Notes: generated from the letters alone by a model not told the origin. Counted from the stretch's first letter, positions 1 through 8,846 are shown. The stretch is 64,000 nt of DNA from Dehalococcoidia bacterium (GCA_009693055.1 SHYA01000004.1:62001-126000); one strand, 5' to 3'. Numbers and translations: made by a program.

Positions 1-178
1 GGGCGAGCTCTTCTTCCTTCACCAGCAGGTGGGTGTGCAAGTGGACGGCGGAGCCTACGCCGCCGAAGGACTGGAGGGTGGTGGCGGGGGTGAAGACCTT
101 GAGGCTGACACCCCCGACGGCCAGGATGATCCAGGAATCGCCAATGGCCTCCAGCTTCCCTCGTACGCCCGCGATCAT
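1..178 (-). CDS. ruvA: Holliday junction helicase subunit RuvA, N-terminal part (cut by window edge)
   Basis: The first 59 codons are visible, reading from ATG at 178 leftwards out of the window. The translation begins MIAGVRGKLEAIG and continues through VGGVSLKVFTPA and LHTHLLVKEEEL, the typical RuvA N-terminal OB-fold pattern. RuvA binds four-way DNA junctions and loads the RuvB motor for branch migration. The ATG overlaps the ruvC stop codon in an ATGA arrangement, so the two are translationally coupled. The rest, including the helix-hairpin-helix domains, lies outside the window. Confidence 0.88.
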   Translation of the reverse strand, partial: MIAGVRGKLEAIGDSWIILAVGGVSLKVFTPATTLQSFGGVGSAVHLHTHLLVKEEELA

Positions 179-780
179 GCTCGCGCCGCTCTCACGCGCG
201 TGGGCGCATCCAACGCCAGCAACCGGGAGGTCTGCAAGGACTGCGCGTGGCAGATGGCAACGGCCAGGGCGTCCGCGGCGTCATCCGGCTCCGGCCTCTC
301 AGCAAGCCCGAGGAGGAGCTTGACCATCTCTTGCACTTGCTCCTTGGAGCTCCGGCCTTCCTGGCTGACCGCACGCTTGACCTGGGCCGGCGCGTAGCGG
401 GTGACGGGAATGCCGTGCTTGGCGGCGGCGAGCAACGCCACAGCCTGCGCCTGCCCAACGGCGATCGCGCTGCGAGCGCTGGTCCGGTAGCCGTTTCCCC
501 CGTCCGAGGAGCGGGGCAGAAAAGGCTCTTCCACCGCCATCGCGTGAGGACGCCAGACGCGCAGCACTTCAAGCAGGTCGCGGTAGAGGAAGGCGAGGCG
601 TTGCTCAATCGGGGCGGATGCCGGGGCCTTGAGTACCCCATAGCCGGCGCAGCTAATCGCCGAACGGCTCACGTCCAGGAGGCCGTAGCCCATCCGGATG
701 GTGCCTGGGTCAACGCCGAGCAGCCGCTCCGCTGCCGTTGCGGGCGCAGGGGAGCTACGCCGCTGCCTTATACCGCTCAA
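175..780 (-). CDS. ruvC: Crossover junction endodeoxyribonuclease RuvC
   Basis: This is the resolvase that cuts Holliday junctions after RuvAB branch migration. The protein is 201 aa. The RNase H-like fold carries the acidic set expected for RuvC: D24 in GVDPGT, E84 in AVEEPF, and D167 with D170 in EPDDAADALAVA. No ATG fits. The frame opens with TTG at 780, inside the last codons of yebC (26 bp overlap), giving about 18 extra residues before the conserved start of the domain. A short SSDGGNG insertion follows the second acidic residue. It lies between yebC and ruvA, a standard bacterial arrangement. Confidence 0.93.
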   Translation of the reverse strand: MSGIRQRRSSPAPATAAERLLGVDPGTIRMGYGLLDVSRSAISCAGYGVLKAPASAPIEQRLAFLYRDLLEVLRVWRPHAMAVEEPFLPRSSDGGNGYRTSARSAIAVGQAQAVALLAAAKHGIPVTRYAPAQVKRAVSQEGRSSKEQVQEMVKLLLGLAERPEPDDAADALAVAICHAQSLQTSRLLALDAPTRVRAARA

Positions 781-1513
781 GGACGCTCTCAGGGAAGTCC
801 GCGTTGGTGGCGACGCGCTGCACGTCGTCCAGCTCTTCCAGCCGGTCGAATAAGCGCAGGGCTTGCTCCGCGGGGCGGTCGTCCAAGTGCGTTAGGGTCT
901 TGGGGACCATGGCGATCTCCGCGGTCTCGGGCTTGCTGCCCTTCGCCTCCAGCGCCTTGCGGAGGCCTTCCAGCTTAGCTGGCTCGCAGCGGAGCTCTAC
1001 GTATGAGCCGTCTATGGTGAAATCGTCCGCTCCCAGGTCAATCGCCAGCAACGCGACCTCTTCAGCGCGTTCCGGCTTCACCTGGAGCGTGACCGTGCCC
1101 TTTTGTTCGAACCCCCAGCTTACGGAGCCGGCCTGACCGAGCTTCCCGCCGTTCCTCTCCATGACGTTCCGGATTTCCGAGACGGCCCGGTTCCGGTTAT
1201 CGGTGACGACGAACACCAGGATAGCCACGCCGCTTGGCCCGTACCCTTCGTAGACGAACTCTTCCAGCGTTGCCTGGTCGTCCGTGGCGCCGGTGGCCCG
1301 CTTAATGGCGCGCTCAATGTTGTCCATCGGCATGTTGCCATCGCGCGCCTTCTCCACGGCGAGCCGGAGGCGGGCGTTCATGTCCGGATCGCCGCCGCCC
1401 TGGCGGGCCGCCATCATCAGCTCGCGGGTGAGCTTGGTGAACAGCTGCCCACGCTTGGCGTCAGCAGCACCCTTCTGGTGCTTGATCGTCTTCCATTTTG
1501 AGTGTCCGGACAT
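755..1513 (-). CDS. yebC: YebC/PmpR family protein
   Basis: The 252 aa protein begins MSGHSKWKTIKHQKGAADAK, the highly conserved N-terminus of the YebC (DUF28/TACO1) family. Members have been described as transcriptional regulators and, more recently, as factors that help ribosomes translate difficult sequences. Length and the three-domain layout are normal. It is the first gene of the yebC-ruvC-ruvA string on the minus strand and overlaps ruvC. Family identity is secure; the precise role in this organism is not shown by the sequence. Confidence 0.95.
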   Translation of the reverse strand: MSGHSKWKTIKHQKGAADAKRGQLFTKLTRELMMAARQGGGDPDMNARLRLAVEKARDGNMPMDNIERAIKRATGATDDQATLEEFVYEGYGPSGVAILVFVVTDNRNRAVSEIRNVMERNGGKLGQAGSVSWGFEQKGTVTLQVKPERAEEVALLAIDLGADDFTIDGSYVELRCEPAKLEGLRKALEAKGSKPETAEIAMVPKTLTHLDDRPAEQALRLFDRLEELDDVQRVATNADFPESVLERYKAAA

Positions 1514-1561
1514 CGGGTATCCCCTCGGTACGGCGCTGTGCTCCGCCCTGAAGCGGGCCGC

Positions 1562-1789
1562 TCAAAGGATCTGGAGCGTTACTCGCGTTCCCTGCTTGAC
1601 CGCCGCAACCCGTACCATCAGCCGCATTGCTTGGGCCACGCGGCCCTGCTTGCCAATGACCCGGCCCTTGTCCTCCGGCGCCACCTCAAGCTGGATAACT
1701 TTTACGCCGTCCAGCTCGGATTCCGAGACTTTAACGGCGTCCGGGTTATGGACGAGAGCCTTCGCCATGTACTCAACGAGGTCCTTCAT
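1562..1789 (-). CDS. khpA: KhpA-type KH-domain RNA-binding protein
   Basis: This is a 75 aa single KH domain. The RNA-contacting GxxG loop is visible as GKQG at residues 46-49 within RVIGKQGRVAQAMR. KhpA proteins bind RNA and, in some Gram-positives, act with KhpB on cell division and sRNA stability. The ATG at 1789 lies inside rpsP (17 bp overlap). rpsP-khpA is the conserved order in many phyla, where rimM and trmD usually follow; here the next gene on this strand is yebC. Confidence 0.92.
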   Translation of the reverse strand: MKDLVEYMAKALVHNPDAVKVSESELDGVKVIQLEVAPEDKGRVIGKQGRVAQAMRLMVRVAAVKQGTRVTLQIL

Positions 1790-2042
1790 GAGCCTTGGCC
1801 TTTTCTAGCGTTCCCAGCTTGCGGAGCATGTGCTCGACCGGGCCGGAGGGCTGGGCGCCGTTGCGCAACCACCGGAGCGCCTTCTCCTCGTCCACGACCA
1901 CCTTGGGCGGGTCCACCATGGGGTTGTAGGTGCCCACCTGGTCCACGTAAGCGCCGTCACGTGGCGCTTTGCGGTCAACGACGACGATCCGGTACGACGG
2001 CTGTTTGCTCTTGCCCACGCGGCGGAGCCGGATGCGAAGCAT
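1773..2042 (-). CDS. rpsP: 30S ribosomal protein S16
   Basis: This is an 89 aa ribosomal protein of the small-subunit body. The start MLRIRLRRVGKSKQPSYRIV is diagnostic for bS16, so ATG 2042 is chosen over an open frame that runs 22 codons further upstream. YNPMVDPPKVVVDEEKALRWL and GAQPSGPV are further conserved blocks. The 3' end overlaps khpA. Confidence 0.96.
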   Translation of the reverse strand: MLRIRLRRVGKSKQPSYRIVVVDRKAPRDGAYVDQVGTYNPMVDPPKVVVDEEKALRWLRNGAQPSGPVEHMLRKLGTLEKAKAHEGPR

Positions 2043-2358
2043 AAGTCTCCTGTTCTCTCGTGCAGGGATAGCTTTTGCCATTGTAGGCGGTGCTGAAAGG
2101 CGTGTCAACGGCCTTGCGCGTGGGTACGATGCGCCAGCAGGGCGTACCCCTGCACCCCTTCGCTTCGCTCAAGGGCAGGCTCTGTACCCCCTCGCTCCAC
2201 TTGGGGCAGGCTCTGCACTCTTCATGCGGAAGGAGCGTGGGCGTGTTGACCAAGCTGGCTCCGGCACGAGGGCAACCTAACCCCCGCGCTATGCTCGCGG
2301 CCGCCTCGGTGGCTGCAGGGCTTGGTGTGCGCAGACACCTGTGCTATCATGCGTTGCC
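2043..2358. other. Intergenic stretch between divergent rpsP and the PHP gene
   Basis: About 316 bp with no convincing gene. It contains the two-copy repeat at 2155-2217, given separately. Promoters for the divergent genes must lie here, but I could not pick a strong -35/-10 pair. Confidence 0.6.
2155..2217. repeat. Two imperfect ~32 bp direct copies with internal dyad
   Basis: Positions 2155-2186 and 2187-2217 are near copies. Both have a C-rich start, a CGCT-rich middle and the shared end GGGCAGGCTCTG. Within each copy the C-run can pair with the following G-run (CCCTT with AAGGG, CCCC with GGGG), so each could fold as a small hairpin. It looks like an intergenic repeat rather than coding sequence. 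Confidence 0.5.
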
Positions 2359-3048
2359 ATGCAGCGCATCACGAGCGTGTACGACTTCCACACCCACACG
2401 TTTTTCAGCGATGGGGAGCTTGGCCCGATTGAACTTATCCGCCGGGCCCTGGTGAACGGTTACAAGGCGATCGCGGTGACCGACCACGTAGGCATCTACG
2501 ACCAGGAGCGCATTCTGCCGGTCCTGGTGCGCGAGTGCGAGGTCGCGAGCCGCGAGATGGGGATTGTCGCTATCCCCGGCGTCGAGCTAACGCACGTCCC
2601 GCCGCACCTTATTGACCAGGCGGCCCGTAAGGCCAAGGACCTCGGCGCGCAGATCGTCATCGTCCACGGCGAGACGATTACGGAGCCGGTGGCGCCTGGG
2701 ACCAACCGCGCGGCGTTGCTGTCCCGCTCCGTGGACATCTTAGCCCACCCCGGATTCCTGTCGGAGGAAGACGCGGCGCTGGCGAAAGAGCGGGGCGTCT
2801 ACGTAGAGCTCTCCGGCCGACGCGGCCACAGCCTTACGAACGGCCACGTGGCCCGCCTCGCCATCGCCGCGGGGGCTGCCACGCTGGTGAACTCGGACGC
2901 GCACGTGCCGGGCGACTTGCTCACTCCGCTGCTGGCGGCCGCCGTGGCGCGCGGCGCCGGCCTTAGCGATGAGCAGGCCTTGCAAACCCTCCAGACCAAC
3001 CCGTTGGCGCTGCTGCGGAAGCTGGAGCGTCTCTTTCCCTCCACGTAG
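2359..3048 (+). CDS. PHP-domain metal-dependent phosphoesterase/histidinol-phosphatase-like protein
   Basis: A 229 aa protein of the PHP superfamily. The metal-binding motif YDFHTHTFFSDG sits at the N-terminus (H11 and H13), followed by VTDHVG, PGVELTH, IVHGE, ILAHPGF and LVNSDAH, which supply the remaining ligands of a trinuclear PHP site. Related proteins are annotated as histidinol phosphatases or generic PHP hydrolases; the his operon at 39-45 kb carries no hisN-type phosphatase, so a role there is possible but not shown. ATG 2359 is preferred to an in-frame GTG at 2341; neither has a clear ribosome-binding site. Confidence 0.85.
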   Translation: MQRITSVYDFHTHTFFSDGELGPIELIRRALVNGYKAIAVTDHVGIYDQERILPVLVRECEVASREMGIVAIPGVELTHVPPHLIDQAARKAKDLGAQIVIVHGETITEPVAPGTNRAALLSRSVDILAHPGFLSEEDAALAKERGVYVELSGRRGHSLTNGHVARLAIAAGAATLVNSDAHVPGDLLTPLLAAAVARGAGLSDEQALQTLQTNPLALLRKLERLFPST

Positions 3049-3200
3049 CGGGGCTTTTCCCCTGGATGCAAAGGAAAAGACGCTGGTCACCAGAGCGCGC
3101 GGTACTTGTGCGGCAAAGCGTCCGCGTTCAGGCGCGGGACGACGGCGGCAGGGGTGAAGGCAAGCGGGTCTTAGCCCTAAGGGCGAGGCTACGAGTAAGC

Positions 3201-3344
3201 CTAGCCCTTGGTGATGCGGAACAGCTTGGTCTTGCACACGGGGCACGTGCCGCGCACCGCCGGGCGGCCGTTCTTGAGCTTGACCTCAGTGGCGCCGGCG
3301 ATCTGGCGCTGGGCCCGGCAACGCAAACAATACGCTTCTGGCAT
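3201..3344 (-). CDS. DUF5679-type zinc ribbon protein, 47 aa
   Basis: A small protein starting MPEAYCLRCRAQRQI and ending CPVCKTKLFRITKG. Two CxxC pairs (C6/C9 and C34/C37) make a rubredoxin-like zinc ribbon, and the KNGRPAVRGTCPVC segment is the hallmark of the DUF5679 family found in Actinobacteria and Chloroflexota. Function is unknown. A strong G-rich ribosome-binding site (GGGGGGG) lies about 6 nt before the ATG at 3344. It was found by reading the sequence directly, because it is short. Confidence 0.85.
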   Translation of the reverse strand: MPEAYCLRCRAQRQIAGATEVKLKNGRPAVRGTCPVCKTKLFRITKG

Positions 3345-3641
3345 GGCGTTCCCCCCCTTGCAACAATAGAACGAACATAGCGGTGCGCCGGAGCCGTGTC
3401 AAGGACTTCGGCCCCATCTCTTGCGCTCATGTGGTAGGAGATACGCTCCCATGGGCAAACCGCACAGAGAGGGCCTTCGGGTCCATGGAGGCCAATTTCA
3501 AGAAATGGGCAAAAGTTCCCGTGAAATGGCTTGATTGTTTCCTAAAATTGCTTCTATACTCATTTTTATCTTCGTTCAAACAGCGGTGGCCCAACGCCCG
3601 TTGAGGTCACCCCGGAGAGCGTTTGTAGATAGGAGGTCCCC
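3345..3641. other. AT-richer intergenic region upstream of the small membrane protein
   Basis: No gene was found in these ~300 bp. The stretch 3500-3580 is clearly AT-richer than its surroundings and carries the promoter listed next. Confidence 0.5.
3531..3560 (+). promoter_or_regulatory. Putative sigma70-type promoter for the 3642 gene
   Basis: TTGATT at 3531-3536 and TATACT at 3555-3560 are separated by 18 bp in an AT-rich context. This would give a leader of roughly 75 nt before the ATG at 3642. The call rests on consensus match alone. Confidence 0.5.
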
Positions 3642-4127
3642 ATGCTTCGCGAGTCCACGTCCGTTCAAACCGACCGCCCGGAAACCAGCGACCCTCTGGA
3701 TGACTACCTTGCCCAGCGCATGGCCAGCCGCCTCTCCTTCCGGTACCGCCGAGGGCTTCCGCACAGCCCGGGCGTGTTCCACATTCCCTGGCACCATGGG
3801 GTCATGCCCAGGCGCATGTCCGCGCCCCGTCCGGAGCGTGTCGCTTGCAGGATAGAGCGCCCGCAGCCGCAGCCCTACGCGATGGTAGCTCCGCGTCCGC
3901 TCTCTCAAACCGGCAGAATCCTGCGCACTCTGGAGATGATGTCCTGCGGTATCGCCGGCGGGCTGATCGGCGCCTCCATCATGGGAGTCCCGTCCCTGAC
4001 TTCCCGGGCTGCGCAGTTTGAAGCGGCGTACGTGTTCATGGTCCCGCTTGGAGCAGTCGTGGGCGTTCTCGGCGCTTATCTGCTCGTGTGGAAGCGCTGG
4101 GCCTTGAAGAGTGAAGCAGAGGAATAA
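3642..4127 (+). CDS. Hypothetical two-helix membrane protein
   Basis: 161 aa, not recognised. The first ~90 residues are Arg/Pro-rich and soluble-looking. Two hydrophobic helices follow at about 97-117 and 128-150, ending in a short basic and acidic tail (KRWALKSEAEE). The start is well supported by AGGAGGT a few bases before ATG 3642, and by the promoter at 3531. It converges with the DUF3090 gene with only 24 bp between the stops. Nothing in the sequence points to a function. Confidence 0.65.
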   Translation: MLRESTSVQTDRPETSDPLDDYLAQRMASRLSFRYRRGLPHSPGVFHIPWHHGVMPRRMSAPRPERVACRIERPQPQPYAMVAPRPLSQTGRILRTLEMMSCGIAGGLIGASIMGVPSLTSRAAQFEAAYVFMVPLGAVVGVLGAYLLVWKRWALKSEAEE

Positions 4128-4151
4128 GCAGCGTCCTCGCCGCAGCCGCCG

Positions 4152-4655
4152 TTAGAGGGAGAAGTGGCCGTTGGCCCTCGGGCAGACGTGCTGCTCCGGT
4201 CCCAGGGGCGCCTCGCAGAGAGGGCAGAGTGGCCGTCCGGCGGCGCACGCCCCTGTCGCCTCCTTTGCGAACCGCCCGATCAGAGCGCGTCCGATGAAGA
4301 CTCGGACAAGGACGCGGCCCCTCCTCATGCTCTGGTCGCTCAGATCAAGGACGAACCAGTCCTGCTCCTGGTCATAGCCGAGCGCCAAGCGCCCGACCTG
4401 GAACTCAAGGTCGGCCTGCCGCTGGGTATGCGCAGGACTAGGCGTGCCGCGTGGCTCTTGTCGTTTGGTTTCTTCAGAGGCGAGCAACTCCTGGATGGTC
4501 AGCGCGAGTTCCTGGAGCTCCGCCTTCTCTACCCAGGCGCACGCCTTGCCACCCTCGGCCTCGATGAGGACGCGGAAGCGCCGTTGCCCGGGAACGCCAA
4601 GCGCCTCAGCCTTGATGGTGGACGCGTGGCCTAACTCATGCTCCGCCTTTGGCAT
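4152..4655 (-). CDS. DUF3090 family protein with C-terminal zinc ribbon
   Basis: The 167 aa protein matches the DUF3090 (TIGR03847) family of Actinobacteria and Chloroflexota. The pattern starts GVPGQRRFRVLIEAEGGKA, continues through WVEKAELQELA, and ends in a zinc-ribbon-like CPLCEAPLGPEQHVCPRANGH. In actinobacteria such genes often lie near those for a histidine-phosphatase-like protein and a kinase-like protein; those partners are not seen here. The function is not established. ATG 4655 follows an ordinary upstream region and the length is normal for the family. Confidence 0.85.
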   Translation of the reverse strand: MPKAEHELGHASTIKAEALGVPGQRRFRVLIEAEGGKACAWVEKAELQELALTIQELLASEETKRQEPRGTPSPAHTQRQADLEFQVGRLALGYDQEQDWFVLDLSDQSMRRGRVLVRVFIGRALIGRFAKEATGACAAGRPLCPLCEAPLGPEQHVCPRANGHFSL

Positions 4656-4744
4656 GTGCCCGCCTTAGCTCACTGATTCCGAGGTCATGATAGCATGCGT
4701 TCTTCGCTGGTCGCGTAGGTCTTACGCTGACGCACGCCATTCCT

Positions 4745-5938
4745 CTACACAATACCGTCTGTTCGTAGTGCATGGACCGCCTGAGGCTCCAACGCGAGGA
4801 GCTGCGCGAGCACCTCTCCCGTGTGTTGCCCAAGGTCTGGAGGCGGAAGCGCCACCTTGCCCGGCGTGCGCGAGAGCTTGACCGGGACGCCGGTAAACTT
4901 CCAGCGGCCAAGGCGGGGGTGCGGCAGCTCCACGATCATTTCGCGATGGGCTACCTGCGGGTCTTGGAGCACCTCGGGGATTGTATTCACCGGCCCGCAC
5001 GGGATCCCCAAGGGGAGCATTTCATCCAGCCACTCCCCAGTGGTGCGCTGGCGGATAGCACCGGCCAGGACCGGCTCCAGCTCCACGATGTGCCGGGTCC
5101 GTTCCCAGGGGGTCAGGAAGCGCGGGTCGTCAATCAGCTCCACGTGACCGATGGCGGCGCAGAACAGAGGCCAATGGCCGGGATTGCTGCCGGTGATGCC
5201 CACCACCAGCCAGCCGTCTTTCGTCTGGAACGCCTGGAAGGGGGTCATGCCAGAGTGGCGGGTGCCCAGCGGTTGCGGCGTTTCGCCCGTCGCCACGTAG
5301 CGCGCGACAGCATTTTCGACCAGCGCCACCTGGCAGTCGAGCATGCTGACGTCCACCATCTGGCCTTTGCCGCTCTTGGAGCGCTCGAAGAGCGCGGCGC
5401 AGATGGCCATCGCAGCGGTCATGCCGGCGTTGATGTCGCCGATGGCTGAGCCGACGCGGAGGGGCCTGCCCCCCTCTTCGCCCGTGATGCTCATGATCCC
5501 GCCCATCCCCTGGGCCACGATGTCCAGCGCGGAGCGTTCCGCGTAAGGGCCGGTCTGCCCAAAGCCGGAGATGGCGCAGTACACCAACGCGGGGTTGACC
5601 ACGGCCAGGGCGGGATAATCAACGCCCAGTCGCTTCAGCGTGCCCGGCGTGTAGTTTTCCACCACCACGTCCACCTTTTGCGCCAGGCGCAAGAACAGCT
5701 CCCGCCCCTCAGGCCGCTGCAGGTCCAGCGTCATGCTCCGCTTGTTCCGGTTGACGCTCATGAAGTAGGCGCTGTCGCCGTTGACGATGGGCGCCGTGCC
5801 GCGCGCCGCGTCGCCGTAGCCCGGGCGTTCCACCTTGATGACGTCGGCGCCCATGTCGGCCAGCATCATGGTGCAATAGGGGCCGGACAAGATCCACGTG
5901 AGGTCCAGGACGGTGGTGCCTTCCAGCGGGCCTGCCAT
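4745..5938 (-). CDS. CaiB/BaiF (class III) CoA transferase
   Basis: A 397 aa class III CoA transferase, moving CoA between carboxylic acids through an aspartyl-CoA anhydride. Family blocks are clear: LDLTWILSGPYCTMMLADMG, VIKVERPGYGD, NRNKRSMTLDL, VVVENYTPGTLKRLG, ISGFGQTGPY and GSAIGDINAGM, whose Asp is the likely nucleophile. ATG 5938 (MAGPLEGTTVLDL) matches the family start and is preceded by AGAAGGGGGAGC; an open extension upstream is ignored. The substrate cannot be read from sequence; related proteins use formate/oxalate, carnitine or succinate/aromatic acids. It is divergent from the M24 peptidase gene. Confidence 0.9.
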   Translation of the reverse strand: MAGPLEGTTVLDLTWILSGPYCTMMLADMGADVIKVERPGYGDAARGTAPIVNGDSAYFMSVNRNKRSMTLDLQRPEGRELFLRLAQKVDVVVENYTPGTLKRLGVDYPALAVVNPALVYCAISGFGQTGPYAERSALDIVAQGMGGIMSITGEEGGRPLRVGSAIGDINAGMTAAMAICAALFERSKSGKGQMVDVSMLDCQVALVENAVARYVATGETPQPLGTRHSGMTPFQAFQTKDGWLVVGITGSNPGHWPLFCAAIGHVELIDDPRFLTPWERTRHIVELEPVLAGAIRQRTTGEWLDEMLPLGIPCGPVNTIPEVLQDPQVAHREMIVELPHPRLGRWKFTGVPVKLSRTPGKVALPPPDLGQHTGEVLAQLLALEPQAVHALRTDGIV

Positions 5939-5999
5939 ACGCTCCCCCTTCTGGTGCGACTTCTGCCCCGATACTAGCACCGCGACCTCGGGTGAGGCT

Positions 6000-7199
6000 A
6001 TGATGGCGCGAGCAAGGAGGCCGTCGGTGAGTGGGTTCCAAAAGGCTGTTGAGCAGGCGCAGGAGTTCATGGCGCGGCGCCGCATCCCCGCGTGGCTCCT
6101 GTACGACTACCGCGGCAGCAACCCGGTGTTCAGGAGCGTCGTGGGCCCCATTACCCACGTGACGCGGCCGAGCTGGTGCCTCATCCCGCGAAAAGGCCCG
6201 CCGCAGCTCCTGGTCCACCACGTGGATGCCGGCAAGTTTGCCGCCCTGGGCGTTGACCTGCGGACGTTCAGCAGCAGGCACGAGATGGCGCGGCTGTTGG
6301 GTTCGCTTGTTGCCGGATACGGCAGCGTCGCGATGGAGTACTCGCCAAAGGGGGTGCTGCCCCGCGCATCCAGGGTTGACGCAGGCACGGTGGAGCTGGT
6401 CCGCTCCCTGGGGGTGCGCGTGACCTCTTCGGCGGACCTGTTCCAGTACGCGGCGCAGCGCTGGTCAGCGGAGCAGCTTGCATCGCACCGGGACGCCGCC
6501 GCGAGGCTCACCGCCATCGTGGAGCGCGCCTTCGTCCTGATCCGCGACTCAAGCCGGAGTCCCACCGAATGGGAGGTCGCGGAGTTCATCCGGCGGGAAT
6601 ACGCCAGGGAGGGGATGGAGACGGACGCGGGTCCTGTAGTGGCGGTGAACGCGCACGGGAGCGACCCGCACTTTGACCCCGTCCAGGAAGATGTTCGTTC
6701 AATCCGTCAGAGCGATTGGGTGCTCATCGACCTGTGGGCCAAGCGTCTCGGCCTCGACACTATTTACGCCGACATAACGTGGGTCGGCTACGTGGGCGAC
6801 AAGGTGCCGCCGCAGCACCGCAAGGCGTTCAACCTGGTGCTCAAAGCAAGGGATAGCGCGCTTGACTTCGTTGCGCTCAGGTCGCGCAAAGGCCAGCGGA
6901 TTCGTGGCTGGGAGGTGGACCGGGTCGCCCGCAACGTCATCCAGAAGGCGGGCTACGCGAAGTTTTTTACGCACCGCTTAGGGCATAGCCTGGGCGGGGA
7001 GGTCCACGGCGACGCGGTGAACCTGGACTCCTGGGAGACGAAGGACACCCGCGAGCTGCTTCCTGGACTGGGGTTCACGATTGAGCCGGGCGTGTACCTG
7101 CCGGAGTTCGGCATGCGCTCCGAGATAGACGTGTATCTGTCGGAGCGGGGACCTGAGGTGACCACACCACCGCAGCGGGACGTGGTGCTGCTGGGGTAG
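6000..7199 (+). CDS. M24 family metallopeptidase (Xaa-Pro aminopeptidase-like)
   Basis: 399 aa with an N-terminal creatinase-like domain and a C-terminal pita-bread domain. The five metal ligands of M24 enzymes are present: D244 (VLIDLW), D258 (YADITW), H329 (RLGHSLGG), E362 (TIEPGVY) and E375 (RSEIDVY). It should be a dinuclear-metal peptidase or creatinase-type hydrolase acting on X-Pro or related bonds. ATG 6000, with GGTGAGG just upstream, is preferred; a second ATG follows directly at 6003. Specificity among aminopeptidase P, prolidase and creatinase is not resolved. Confidence 0.88.
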   Translation: MMARARRPSVSGFQKAVEQAQEFMARRRIPAWLLYDYRGSNPVFRSVVGPITHVTRPSWCLIPRKGPPQLLVHHVDAGKFAALGVDLRTFSSRHEMARLLGSLVAGYGSVAMEYSPKGVLPRASRVDAGTVELVRSLGVRVTSSADLFQYAAQRWSAEQLASHRDAAARLTAIVERAFVLIRDSSRSPTEWEVAEFIRREYAREGMETDAGPVVAVNAHGSDPHFDPVQEDVRSIRQSDWVLIDLWAKRLGLDTIYADITWVGYVGDKVPPQHRKAFNLVLKARDSALDFVALRSRKGQRIRGWEVDRVARNVIQKAGYAKFFTHRLGHSLGGEVHGDAVNLDSWETKDTRELLPGLGFTIEPGVYLPEFGMRSEIDVYLSERGPEVTTPPQRDVVLLG

Positions 7200-7262
7200 T
7201 GATTAGCTTGTTCGGCTACAACCCCTTCACTCGGGCGTTCGCCCAGGAGGGGCCTAGCACCC

Positions 7263-8846
7263 TCACATAGGTGGTTGGCCGGTGGGGTACACGCTCTCCA
7301 TGTAGCCTGCGATCTCCTGAACGTGGAGGTCGGAGACTGCGACCTCCGGCGTGTACACAATGGAATCCCCGGCCCACATGAGGGAGGCGCGCGCGTCGTC
7401 TCCCACGGCCAGGATGTTGTTGAGGAGGCGCTTCGCGTTGTCGTCGATGCGCAGCGCGTTCGCCCTGATGGGCTTGCCGGGGTGGCCGTTCTCAATGAGG
7501 AACGAGTCGCCGATTACCGTGGAGGTAAAGTCGGCGGCAGCCATCCCGTTGATCGGGTACGTGTACCAGATGCGTCCGATGTACAGGCCGTTGCCGACGC
7601 GGCGCAGCAGCTCCTCGTGTGAGCACGGGTCTGCCCCCTCAACGATGATGTTGGTCCCAAAGACGCCCGGCGGTGAGTCAAACTGGCGGCCTCCTCCCCT
7701 CAGGAATCGGAAGCCGTTGCGTGGGGCGATCGCCTCCAGGAACCGGGCCGGGTCCACACCCAGTTTCTCCTTGGCCTTCGGGTCGTGGAGGATCCGCTGG
7801 GTTGTGTAGTAGTTGGAAAGCGCTCCGACGAACCGACCCTGCTTGATCAGATCAACCCTGCCGGTTGGCAGCCCCTCGCAGGTGATGCCTTTGCTGCCTG
7901 CCAGGCCCGGGAGCGAGGCGTCGTCGTAGATGTTCAGCAGTGGTGAGGCGACCTGCTGCGTGAAGGCGCCCTGGAACGGGGATGCCCCCGCGTAGAGGGT
8001 GTCCAGCGTCAAGCCGGGCAGCAGGATCAGGTTGAGGATGTCCATGACGGCCTGCCGTCCGAGGACGACGCGGTACCGGCCCGTAGGGACCCGCACGCCG
8101 CCGATGGAGGCGATGGCGTTCCGGGCCGCTTGACGCCCGGCGTCCGCGCTCAGCCCTTTCAGGTGGCTTCCCGCCCAGAAGCCGGTGCCTTTGGCGTCCT
8201 TGCTCTCCACCATTGCGGTGGTGAACACCAGCACCACGGTGCTCTCGTCGGTCTGGACGTGGGGGAAGTGGGTGGAACACACCGCGATCTGCTCTTGGAG
8301 CATGGTCACGTCGCCGCCAAAGATCAGGCCGAGGTCACGGAGGCGCTCCGGCGACTCCGCGGCGAGCAACAGCTCCTCAGAGGACTCAAACACCTCCAGC
8401 GCCCCCTCCAGCGGCATCCAACCGGCGCGCACCAGCTCTCCGTCCGTGATGCGCATGACCGCGGGGTCGTGGTAGCGGGCCGGCTTGCGGCGCACGCCGC
8501 CCGGCGGCTTGGGGAGCGAGACAAAGTCGGGGTCGCGGACGGCGCTGTGCCGGGCCTTCTGCAAGGCGTGGCGCGCGCCTTCAAGCGAGATGTCGCTCGG
8601 CTCCGCGCCGAAGCCGGTGTACACGCCGTCCGGCCGCTTGAACGTGGCCCGGACACCGATGCCGTACGACTCCAGGGACTTCGGCTCCTCAAGCCCGTTG
8701 CTCGGGATGTGCGAGGTGTAGCTGATGCGGGCAAAGAGGCTGCCGTTGCTGGCGACAAACACCTCCACCTCCTCCACGTCGGGCTGAGTTTTCAGGTGGT
8801 CCAGCGCCTCCTGCGCCGCCCGTCTGAGGATTCCAGTGCTGAGCAT
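7263..8846 (-). CDS. TldD/PmbA family protein, PmbA (TldE)-like subunit
   Basis: 527 aa of the TldD/PmbA superfamily. It lacks an HExxxH motif, as expected for the TldE/PmbA-type partner that forms a heterodimer with TldD. GRYRVVLGRQAVMDIL, SPLLNIYDD and a C-terminal SFLIENGHPGKPI block fit the family. The ATG shares its first base with the last base of the upstream tldD stop (TGATG), so the two are translationally coupled in the 1:1 arrangement expected of a heterodimeric protease. The E. coli TldDE protease matures microcin B17 and degrades CcdA; here no peptide precursor was seen nearby. Confidence 0.85.
   Translation of the reverse strand: MLSTGILRRAAQEALDHLKTQPDVEEVEVFVASNGSLFARISYTSHIPSNGLEEPKSLESYGIGVRATFKRPDGVYTGFGAEPSDISLEGARHALQKARHSAVRDPDFVSLPKPPGGVRRKPARYHDPAVMRITDGELVRAGWMPLEGALEVFESSEELLLAAESPERLRDLGLIFGGDVTMLQEQIAVCSTHFPHVQTDESTVVLVFTTAMVESKDAKGTGFWAGSHLKGLSADAGRQAARNAIASIGGVRVPTGRYRVVLGRQAVMDILNLILLPGLTLDTLYAGASPFQGAFTQQVASPLLNIYDDASLPGLAGSKGITCEGLPTGRVDLIKQGRFVGALSNYYTTQRILHDPKAKEKLGVDPARFLEAIAPRNGFRFLRGGGRQFDSPPGVFGTNIIVEGADPCSHEELLRRVGNGLYIGRIWYTYPINGMAAADFTSTVIGDSFLIENGHPGKPIRANALRIDDNAKRLLNNILAVGDDARASLMWAGDSIVYTPEVAVSDLHVQEIAGYMESVYPTGQPPM

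Noticed and set aside
3383-3604. A 73-codon plus-strand open frame
   Set aside because: It runs through the AT-rich promoter region of the next gene and has no ribosome-binding site or family pattern.
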